Positions 32,281-44,200 of a stretch of DNA of 64,000 nt are shown here, in pieces (position 1 is the stretch's first letter; each line of letters starts with the position of its first letter). The notes beneath the pieces are model-generated. The model did not search any database. It was not told the DNA's origin and was given only the letters and a program-made list of their open reading frames with translations. A program made the translations under genes and the position numbers. Origin of the DNA: Scolanthus callimorphus (taxonomy: Eukaryota > Cnidaria > Anthozoa > Actiniaria > Edwardsiidae). The DNA is taken from NCBI GenBank assembly GCA_033964015.1, contig CM066920.1, positions 6,601,912 through 6,665,911 of the forward strand, written 5' to 3'.

Positions 32281-35200
32281 CTTCATTGCACCAAAAAGGA
32301 GAAAATACATAAACGCGTCAATGGAGTGCAGGATGCGATTGTACTATCCTTTAAAATCTTTTTTTTTTCAATTTGTATTGAGCTTGGAGCGCAAAACGAC
32401 TCGAATAGACCTCTTTACCTCCGTATGAAAATATCCCATTTCAAATGATGTGATGTTTTCCCTTGTAATGGTTCCATATTCACGTGAAAATGCCCAATAA
32501 AAAGGATTCTTCTTCACGTGGTTTGTAATGAGTAATTTGCATGCCTAGTCAAAGAGGTCTATTCGGCACCCAAGGTGATGAGGTGCAAGAACTTCACTAG
32601 CTTAGCCAATCAAAATCAGATATGATCTACCTCGAACTCAAAGTGGAAAGGTGTTTAACAGAGTGAAAGTCTAGACAATGAAACAAAACTAACTGCATAA
32701 TCTTTGCGTTACACTTACGGATATCTACACAGCCCGAAGGGTCATCTGTTCCATTGGAGAGAGTACTGAACCCATGGTCACAAGACAAACACACCGTCTT
32801 CCCTTGCTCTGATTGGTAGGTCCCTTCGGGGCACACTTTACACCGACCATGTTCTTCAAATTTGCCAGCGGGACATGACACTATTAGTACGAATAATACG
32901 AAGGCTTCAGTATGTAACAGTAGTTATACCAATAATGCTTTATGGGGGAAACAAGAACCTATTGGGCATTACACTCTAGCTCTTGCTATGCTCTTTGAAT
33001 AAAATACGAAATCACTGGACCTGTGGAATGAGCCGTCCATCATGCACCGAACTACCGAGTAACATCCGACGACATATTGATGAGCACTTGTGACATCGAG
33101 AAAAATGTATAAGCTTTGGCGGCGCATGCAAAATAAAATAAGACCTTGGTAATAGAACATTGCTTGTATTGACGTCCGGCGTATAGGTTAAATTTCTTAC
33201 TCTTCCAGGCGCATTATAGGAAGGTCATAAGAATACTGGTAATAAATGGGGTCAAAAGCATTGCCGAGATAACGGGATTCAGTTATTATTCTTCAGGGCC
33301 TAACTAGTAGACCCTCCTGCCATCCTCTTCGACGGGAATAGAAGGTCTACAGGGTAGGCTACGTTCTTCGAAGTGCTAGGAGAAGGAAGTGAAGATAAAA
33401 AAAACACGTAAGTAGTATGGTACGCACCGCACATAAAGCCGTTTTCATGAGCTGTCATCCCTGTGCCACAGTGCGGCGAATCGAACTTCACGACCAAACT
33501 CTCCGGGTCGACATTGACATCCACTCCACCAAACGATGCGTTAAACGCCTTCTTTGTTATACCATGGTGTAGCGTCTTTAGGTTCTGAATCAGCCGCTGT
33601 CTTGCACTGGCATATTTTTCTAGTGCGGCATCATACGATGGAGTTGAATGCGCATGCGCCCGTTTGTGGCTTTTACTGCTGTACAGAAATACAACAGTCG
33701 ACCTGCTGATTTTGTCGTCGCGAAAGATATTAAATCTATTAACTTTAGTGTCAGAAGTATTCAAAGTATTCTCGATTTCTCTCCTCACGTTCCATTGGAC
33801 TTTTTGTTCCATCGTTTTATACCTGGAAGTATTACTCATTTTAGTCTGGTTGCTCGTGTAATTTAGTTTAACAGTCATTCTCGGAATCCCTGTGCTGACT
33901 TTCAGAACTATCACCTTTGCTCTTCCACTTTCAGCTATGCCATGTCTATTGGATGCCTGACAAAAATAGTATCCATTATCCACCTGGCGTGGTCGTCGAA
34001 TGTAGAGTATTGTTCCATTGGCTCTCGTTAGTTTGCTAGCGTTTTTCATCTGTGTACTCGCCAAATAGAACCACGTTATCTTCGGCAAAGGCCAACCGGT
34101 TGCGTTACAGGAGAGCGTGACACCTTTCTTGTCGCCTATAGTAGCATACGCATTCTTGGGATGTAACGTAATCTTCGGCTTTCGATGTACCTTCACTATT
34201 GTAACATTGGATGTCACGCTGCCAATTCGGTTTGTTGCGATGCACTTATAAGCACCAGCGTGCCTCTCGTTGATCCCACTCAAAGTTAAATTTCCATCTT
34301 TCCCTTCGCTAATCGTCACATTATTCTTAGTCCAGGAATATTTTACTTGTGCGTCACTGCTGGCTTTGCAAATCAAAGTAGCGTTACTTCCAGCAGTGAC
34401 CACTATTTCATCTCCAGCAGATTGAATGAACTCTGGTTTGCTACTACAGAGGACGATATCATCTTGCACGCGTCTGATCTGTTCTGTCAGCCTTTCGACG
34501 CTTCTCTTTGTTTCACCTTCTGTGAGAGTTTCCTTAACCAGTTTTACCAACGCCTTCTTTATATTTGGAAGGAGGCTTACTATTTCTGCGCCTCTGACGG
34601 TGCCATTTTGAAAGAGATAAAGCTCTTCCAAACTCTCGTGCACCTCTAAGATGCAGTCCTCCACGCCAGAACACTCCTCCAACTTCTTCTCCTTAACAAG
34701 CAAGTTCAGATACGATCTCCAACTTGTAAAGCTTTCTTCCCAAGAGATCACTTTCATTTGTCGTTCTTGACTTGCAACAAGGGAACTAATAAGTTCCTGA
34801 AACGAGCTAACTAGATCGACAATTTCTGTCTCATTTGATTCTGTGCTTTCAAATCCTTTTGATGAAACATTCTGGTCATCTGTTCTATTCGTAAGCTGAA
34901 GACGCGTCGAGTTCAAAGATTTGATGACTCGATTTGATTCTTCCTGAAGTTTGTCTCTTACCGATATCAATTTTTTCAAAGATTCTACGATATCCGAAAA
35001 GAACATATTAGCCTCTCTTGCTAGCAAGCAAGGACTTCCTTCTTCTTTTTGCTGTGCCATTTCTATGTCAGTCTTATTCCTTTCTTTTTCGCTGATGTCA
35101 CGACGCTTTCTTGTTGCGGACGCATGCGCGTAAAGAACTTTCAAAGCTTTCTTTACGCCCTTGTGAACAGGAGCATCTTCTTTATCAAAGTCCATCATTA

Positions 35201-38200
35201 TATGAACCATCTTCTCCCGTCCATCAAGTGTCTGCATTTTAACTTGTAATGGAACATTTCGTCTGTCTGTGTTTCTAGCGATCATATCCAAGCCAATTCC
35301 AGTGACGTTGACAATGTTCCTATTCCCTGCTTTTTCAAGTACTTTGGCAATCTCAAGCCCAATCTTTGAATACCGTTTGACATTTTCAACTTCCATCAGC
35401 GTATTATTCACTGAAAATTGCAGATGGCTCATTTTTGCCTTTTCCACTTTCACTTCTTTTAAACTTGTTTCCGCTCTAACATTTGCAGCTTGGAATTTCA
35501 TATCAGCAATTTCCATTCTGGTGCTCAGTGAGCTAAGTCTTTGCATTGTCTTCATCATATGTTCATCATATGCTGTGAGATTAGGTTTCGACTGCAGCAA
35601 TTTGTTGGATTTGACGCATTCTAAATTCCACTTGATACAAGTTGGATCAACAATCTTTATACATGAGTCTTGCCTGCACTTCAAAGTTGGCTGTCCATAA
35701 CTTTCTGTCAGCTTTCTCTCAATGGTTGGCTCGGAGCAAACGAACTGATAAGCAGGTTTTTCAACTCTGGTTAGCTCACTCCATGTCCGGGTGAACGTCA
35801 CCAATCTAGGTGGACCGCTTATCATGTCTACCGTGTAATCGCAACCGATAAACACAAATATCAAAATAGCAAAAGGGCCGCCTCTAAAACAGTTCCCTGA
35901 GGAGATCCTTTTAAAGGTTGGCACGTAGTAAAAATCAGGCGCCGTACGCTGGACTACCTTTTCCACAAAGATGACTCTCTTCTCTTTGTGGCAGTTTTCT
36001 TTCACAATTTGAATCTCAAGCCTTTCTTGCACCACGGAGCAGGATTTGGCATGTGAACATACTTTCTCGCACTTTTTTGTTTCACAAAGATCCAATTTTA
36101 TTTTCCTGTCTTCGAAAAACGATCTGTTCATAGCTGCCTTAGATTGGTAGTACTTCATCTTCGCTTGATTAAGAATGCGACTGTACTTTTGTTTTTCTCT
36201 TACTGCTTCTTTAAACTCTTTAGTTCTCTTTGCTAACACTTTTTTACTGATTTCTGCTGCAGTTTTAGCTTCTTCTACTTCCTTAAAACAAGTTTCAATC
36301 TTCGCTTGGCCTTATCAGCTAGGCCTCTCAATTTATCATTGAGTTGTTTCTCAAACTGACGAAAAATATAACTCGGTTTATTCACTTTCCCTGATATGTT
36401 GAATTGGAGTGAATTCCAATCATTCACGTCATTTTGTGAAGTAAAGTCCATATAGACCCAGTTCCTCTTATTCAAAGAAAGAGGCAAACTAAATCCGATA
36501 AAACTTTTCTTCATAATTATTTCCACTTCATGCAGAACTCCAAACACTTTAACAGCTGGCTTAAGATGGAGAGACGCGCTGCCTTTCTTTAATGGAATTT
36601 GGTAAATCACTTTGGCATATCTTGGTAAAGTAATCAATTCATTGAGGATAACCTGCTTTTGTGATATTCCAGCAACCGTAACTTGCTCATGGGGGGTCAT
36701 ATTGTCAGCACAGCTTAAGTTACCCATCCTCAGTTCTAGTTTCAGGCCATCGAGACAGAGTCTCTTTACACAAACACCAGACTTCATTTTGAATGATACA
36801 CCTTCCAAGCTTTGTTTCACCTTATTTCTGGACACTTTCAATCGAGGTAGACTTGGAAAGGTCGCAAGGAACAGCTTGATTCTGGCAATAATGTCATCAG
36901 TATTAGGGATGTCAGGCTTGGATTGCAACAGAACAATCAGATCAGGGCCGATGATTGGCACAAGTTCAATGATCTCTCTAAGATGAGAAACCTCCATCTT
37001 GATTTTTACGATGTCTTCGATGGAAAGGGGATCTTTTTCTACAAGAGCTCGGAGTCTGTGAACAGTTTTGTCGCTGCTCTTTATTATCGTAGTCCAGCGT
37101 TGTAGAATAATCTTCTTTGGAAATGCGAGCTTTACTTCCGCAACGAGGCTCTTGAGTTGTGGTAGCAGAAAGCTGTACAACATCGTCTTCAGTTTAAGAT
37201 CATTTATGTTGGAAATACGGATTAGGTTTCCTCCTTCCAATCTGTGATTGATTTCCAAACCCAAGGGCTCTTGTTCATTGAACTTTATCATTGAAGCAAA
37301 CGGTGTACCCATAAACGGGTTGGTGACACTTAGCCAACTGAGAGTGAAACCCTGAGTGAAACTACAATTTCTGTTCGATGTGCCATTTTGGGAAGCTACA
37401 AAGGTAAGAAAGAGTAGTACAAATTAGACAAAGATATAATAGGATGTAAATAATGTGATCGGGAAGTTTGTCTATCATCAAAAACTAGTAAGTTTACATG
37501 ATAAAGCTGGAAGGCCTGTATTGAATTAACTAGACTTTCTATTAAACTCGAAATCAAGAACGCTTGCAGTCCTTCTTTGGCAAACATTCGCAGAGTTAAG
37601 GAATGTGTTAACAGACTTCCAGAGCAGAAAGTCAAACAAAAGAGACTCTCAAAGTGGTATGTTCCACCAAGTCGACATGTGGACTTTTGCGATGACTTGC
37701 GTTCACTTGCCTCCACTTTCTATACAAAAATTTACAAACTTGCGTCTAGCTTGGCCACCCACATCGCAAGTTGATGCAAGTCCGATTTTCTACATTTTCC
37801 AAATTAACGAAAAATCATGTCAGAAACAAGTCCTCATAATTTACAAGAAGAACTTATTAGGCGATTTTTTTGTCATATTTGGCGATATCATGTCAGTACG
37901 CGCAAAGGAACAATACTCAACTTGCACAGCTCGTTTGACCACTTCAACGATAGTCTGAGTATCAGGCGGAATTCGAGGAGGGGGAGGGTCCTGATACTCA
38001 GGCTACTTCAACGCAAGTCCAACAACGCGTCGACAAGACACAACTTGCGTCGACTTGCATGAACTTTCATTTTGTTTGCCCAATGCTTCAAAGCGAATCT
38101 ACAAAATCACGTACCTCCGAAAGCCAGTTTTCCAAGAGAATTACGTGCCGGGAGGCGCAGCTGAAATCGTTTGCCGAAGATTTTTGAAGTGACATCAAGA

Positions 38201-41200
38201 GACGCTTTTCCTTGATAAAGTCCTGTTAGAGGTCGGTTAAACCCGTAAACGAACAACTCATCGAGATTATCCATATTTAGATACATTTCACCTTCGACAC
38301 GAAGTGAAACATTCAATAACATATTATCCTTCATCTCAACATTCATTCCACCTTGGAGCACAGTCTTATGCCAGAATCGTTGTTTGTTTTCTTCCTTTGG
38401 CGTTGGAAAGGAATAAATTCTTCTTTTAGGCTGTCCAAAAAATTGAGCGGCCTTCAATGACATGTCCCAGCCAGACACTTTCATGTCCTGGAATAAGTGA
38501 CTAAGTTTCAACTCCCTGACATGTGACTCAGAGAAACTAAGAGACACACTTGAATCACATAAGTCAATTCCGAAACACATTGTTTCATCCTCTGAGAGTT
38601 CAACATCAGTGTCACTTATTTCAAGTAATAGTCCGGCTTTGGGGAGAATGTGAAATGAACCTCCACCGTCGGGGGTTAGATGACATCGTTGGTTCATTAC
38701 TCTACTTGCATGGACACTGTTAATGTCAAAATATCGCGATTCATCCTTAGCTTTCACTGCAAGCCATGTAGGCATCAGTGTCGTCGCTGCTTTTAGAAAA
38801 GACGCAAGAAAGGCATCCCTTGCCATAAGATTTAAAATACTTTCACGGGTAAATTCTGCTTTATAGCATTTATCACCAAAGGTTATAGCGAAAGTTCTAT
38901 TTACAGAATCCTTGCCCATTGTCGTAGCAAGTCTCATAAGACTTTTCCTGGAAAATGGAATCTCTTTTCCAACCAGAGACAAAGGTACTATGACGCCGTT
39001 ACTTGTCATTGCATGGACAATACCATGGGTCGACTCTCTACTTTCCCTTGGTAATTTTTCCCAAGGCAATGTAGAAAACATCCTGGTGTTACATTTATCT
39101 TTTGCCGTGTGCTCAATGCAGCCAAGGGGAATTTCTCCAGGTAAAATACCCAAGTCGAGGTACACCGAGGTGTGATGAGCCACAGGACTCACAAATACAA
39201 CATCATCTTCAGGAGCTGTGAAATATTTCGCGTCTTCACCTCCAAATGTGTACCTCAGTGCTTTTAACCCTGCCGTCTTGGCCTTCACAGTAAATCTTCC
39301 TTCTGTAGACGGAGCTTTAATCTTTATCATTTGAGGCTCAGTGATGAGACCATCATCTGACTGAATCGAAATGTCCAAGCTCTTGGAAGGCATGGCCATT
39401 AGTTTTACCATCTTCGCAGCCGCATTTGCTTGCAGTTTCGGTATAGTGGGGAATTTGATGATCCCTTGCTCGCAGGTTTTACCATCAAAACCAGTTCCTG
39501 TACAATTGCAGGCGAACTTCATTTTCCCGAGCGACTGGCAAATTCCGGAATGTTTACAAGGATTAGGCTTACATGATTCCTCCCCTGCAATGAAAAATAA
39601 CATCACATCAACCCTTTCGTATACAGAGGTGATCAACCTTAAACTTCTCCCAGCTATATCAAGACATTGTCAAGAAAACAAGAAAGGAGAATTTCATGAA
39701 TCATCCACTAAGTGATGAGGAACAGATACAGCACCAAATTGTCCCATCAAGTGTATGTATCGTTTTGAGTAAGGAGAAGTGCTATTTAGGTCTTGGGGTT
39801 GGCGTTAAAGGGTCAAGCATAACTAGTTGCGTATGACATGACGTTTTTACCATACACACGTGAAAAAGGCTGGTAAAAGTACAAATCGTTTGCACGAAGA
39901 AAGAGTTCCTAATGCAAAATAAAGTATTATTATTATTATTTAATGCAACATATAAGTGTGAACAAAAACAAATGAATGCATGTTTTTATGAGAATACCCA
40001 CCTTTGCAGGAAAATCCACTCAGATCCCATTCAACATCTTGCTTGTCAGCTTTCAAGCTGCAAGTTGCTGTTGCTTTTTGTCTGTCCGAATAGTAGGTCT
40101 TCGCACATCGCAGTTGGCATTGTGATTTGTAGCTACTGTAACAGGGAAGCGAGACAAGGGCGTGACGGGGAGGGATAAGCCTTCCACATCTCTTGGCTGA
40201 AACAGATACAAAAACAATGATATTTTCATTAACCAAGGTCGAGATTTGCAGTGAAAGTAACAGGTCTTTTTTAATTGAAGCTCGTACAAAAGAGCGTCTG
40301 CGGATATTCACACCTCGCAGGTAATAAACAAAATCTTCTTGAATGGGAGATTCATGCAACAATAAAAGGCATTCCATTTGTAATGAGCAAGTCAAGCTGA
40401 GACGTTTATGGCTCTTGTCAATTTTGAATACATGCCTTTTTACCTGCCTATGTACATTTTGCTGACCCGGTAAGTAGAGAAGAAGGTCGTACAGAAAATG
40501 AGTGTAGTGCTAAGATATTGTGTCCTACAACAAAAAATGCATTTGAACAGAGGCTTAAAAACGTCGCTTTTCATGTCTGGAAACAAAGAATTCCGAAAGC
40601 CCATCCTCTAATGCGTGTGCCTTCACACGATTCTCTAATCCTTGCAAGTAGATGGTGTCACACGAGAGTCTCTTACCCTTGCAAGTAGGTAGTGTCACAC
40701 GAGAGTCTCTTACCCTTGCAAGTAGATAGTGTCACACGAGAGTCTCTTACCCTTGCAAGTAGGTGGTGTCACACGAGAGCCTCTTACCCTTGCAAGTAGG
40801 TGGTGTCACACGAGAGTCTCTTACCCTTGCAAGTAGGTAGTGTCACACGAGAGTCTCTTACCCTTGCAAGTAGGTGGTGTCACACGAGAGTCTCTTACCC
40901 TTGCAAGTAGGTAGTGTCACACATGAGTCTCTTGCAAGTAGGTGGTGTCACACGAGTCTCTTACCCTTGCAAGTAGATAGTGTCACACGAGAGTCTCTTA
41001 CCCTTGCAAGTAGGTGGTGTCACACGAGAGTCTCCTACCCTTGCAAGTAGGTGGTGTCACACGAGAGTCTCTTACCCTTGCAAGTAGGTGGTGTCACACA
41101 TGAGTCTCTTATCCTTGCAAGTTGGTGGTGTCACACCAGCGTCTCTTACCCTTGCAAGTAGGTGGTGTCACAATGAGTCTCTTATCCTTGCAAGTAGGTA

Positions 41201-44200
41201 GTGTCACACGAGAGTCTCTTATCCTTGCAAGTAGGTGGTGTCACACATGAGTCTCTTATCCTTGCAAGTAGGTAGTGTCACACGAGAGTCTCTTCACACG
41301 AGTCTCTTACCCTTGCAAGTAGGTGGTGTCACACGAGAGTCTCTTATCCTTGCAAGTAGGTGGTGTCACACGAGTCTCTTATCCTTGCAAGTAGGTGGTG
41401 TCACACGAGAGTCTCTTACCCTTGCACGTAGGTGGTGCGGCACTCCATTTAGATGTTGGCAGACAAGTCCGAGTTTTGGTGCCCTCGAGGTCATATCCAG
41501 GATTGCATGCAAATATACATACATCAGATGTGGAAACGCCAGTACATGATATTATGCTATAGGCTGGTCTGGATATCGGTTCACATGGCAGGGCTGGAAA
41601 TCCAAAAAAGAAAACGTGATTGTCAATGGACGATTCCAGCTATAACGCACGCGCGCACTGCATGTCGGTAGATGTGGGACATTTGTCGCCGGAACAAACT
41701 GTAAAAATATTGTTGGACACGGCTTGGGCATTTTTGAATAAAGAAGAGCGCACGCGCTTATAGCTGGAATCGTCCATTGATTATGGATGGGGAATGAGGG
41801 ATGGGGAATGGGGAATGGGGAATGGGGAATGGGGGATGGGGGATGGGGGATGGGGGATGGGGGATGGGGGATGGGGGATGGGGATGGGGGATGGGGGATG
41901 GGGGATGGGGGATGGGGGATGGGGGATGGGGGATGGGGGATGGGGGATGGGGGGATGGGGGATGGGGATGGGGGATGGGGATGGGGATGGGGATGGGGAT
42001 GGGGGATGGGGATGGGGATGGGGATGGGGATGGGGGATGGGGGATGGGGATGGGGATGGGGATGGGGATGGGGATGGGGATGGGGATGGGGATGGGGATG
42101 GGGATGGGGATGGGGATGGGGATGGGGATGGGGATGGGGATGGGGATGGGGATGGGGATGGGGATGGGGGATGGGGATGGGGATGGGGGGATGGGGATGG
42201 GGATGGGGATGGGGATGGGGATGGGGATGGGGATGGGGATGGGGATGGGAGGGGATGGGGATGGGGATGGGGATGGGGATGGGGATGGGGATGGGGATGG
42301 GGATGGGGATGGGGATGGGGATGGGGATGGGGATGGGGATGGGGATGGGATGGGGATGGGGATGGGGATGGGGATGGGGATGGGGATGGGATGGGGATGG
42401 GGATGGGGATGGGGATGGGGATGGGGATGGGGATGGGGATGGGGATGGGGATGGGGATGGGATGGGGATGGGGATGGGGATGGGGATGGGGATGGGGATG
42501 GGGATGGGGATGGGATGGGGATGGGGATGGGGATGGGGATGGGGATGGGGATGGGGATGGGGATGGGGATGGGGATGGGGATGGGGATGGGGATGGGGAT
42601 GGGGATGGGGATGGGGATGGGATGGGGATGGGGATGGGGATGGGGATGGGGATGGGGATGGGGATGGGGATGGGGATGGGGATGGGGATGGGGATGGGGA
42701 TGGGGATGGGGATGGGGATGGGGATGGGGATGGGGTGGGGATGGGGATGGGGATGGGGATGGGGATGGGATGGGGATGGGGATGGGGATGGGGATGGGGA
42801 TGGGGATGGGGATGGGGATGGGGATGGGGATGGGGATGGGGATGGGGATGGGGATGGGGATGGGGATGGGGATGGGGATGGGATGGGGATGGGGATGGGG
42901 ATGGGGATGGGGATGGGGATGGGGGATGGGGATGGGGATGGGGATGGGATGGGGATGGGGATGGGGATGGGGAGGGATGGGGATGGGGATGATGGGGATG
43001 GGATGGGGATGGGGATGGGGATGGGGATGGGGATGGGGATGGGATGGGGATGGGGATGGGGATGGGGATGGGGATGGGGATGGGGATGGGGATGGGGATG
43101 GGGATGGGGATGGGGATGGGGATGGGGATGGGGATGGGGATGGGGATGGGGATGGGGATGGGGGATGGGGATGGGGATGGGGATGGGGATGGGGATGGGG
43201 ATGGGGATGGGGATGGGGATGGGGATGCCTGGCTTCCTCGCTCGTCACTTCGTTGGCTTCCTCGCTCGTCACTTCGTTGGCTTCGTTCGCTCTGGTTCGT
43301 GTCGGTTACATAGACAATGTGTTCAAAGTTCACCTGAGCAGTTCTTCTGTTTGGTTGCAGGCTGTATCCCTCACGACAGCTGCAGTGATAGCTTCCTATT
43401 GAGTTGGTGCAGATGTGTTGGCATTGGTGGATTCCTCTCTGGCATTCGTCCACGTCTAGAAATAAAATAGAATGAGCGCAGCGTCACTATGTATTTACTA
43501 ATTACATATTTTTCATACAGCGTTCGAGGGTCCTCACTCTGAATACCTCGATCCACTGAAATACCTCGATGCATCGGCTTTATGAGTGTTTCTCAGAAAA
43601 ATGTTGGGGAGGCGAGATGTAAATGCACTTGCCAACGCTTTTGAAAGCCAAAAGAATTACTTCTTGTCTTAACAACAAGGTTTCGCGATCTTTTTTGGAC
43701 AAAGAACCGTTAAGTCCGTTAAAAAGAAACGCAAGGACTTACGTGTAAAAACGCGCAATATAGGAAAAAAAACATCGCTAGTACCTTGACAATGTTTTGC
43801 CATTGTACATGAGACGGTATCCCGATCTGCAGGCGCATTTGTAACTTCCTGGGGTGTTGATGCACGTCTGCTGGCAAGTAGCAAGTCTGGTGAGTTTGTT
43901 TTGCTGGTCCTCTGTGTAGAAGCACTCGTTGACGTCTGGAAACAGAAAAAAATAGAAACCTCAAAGCTGTTAACACTCCTCTCTTTCTTAAAGGCTGGTA
44001 CAGACTAGGCGACAAGTCCCATGGACTGTTCACCCGCGTCCCAAGATAGTTCTAGCTAGCCAATGAAAAGACGTCATTCAACATGGCGGACGCTCAAAAC
44101 GTCAATATTGAAGGTTGTGAAGAAGGAGGTAAAAACTCGTCGTGGAGTCAGCGGGCTCGACGAATTTCCCGCTCGGTCCCCGCGAATTCTCCCGTAGTGT

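Noticed and set aside
34347..35700. + strand frames of 100-143 codons opposite exon 15
   Set aside because: Antisense shadows of a long real exon with strong coding signal on the - strand.
40637..41430. Regular repeats resembling a CRISPR array
   Set aside because: The repeats are directly adjacent with no unique spacers, the DNA is animal, and the unit derives from an exon-intron junction.
41552..43470. Very long open frames (500-633 codons) on both strands
   Set aside because: They are translations of the (GGGGAT)n repeat. Only the ends overlap real EGF and sushi exons, and not in one common frame.
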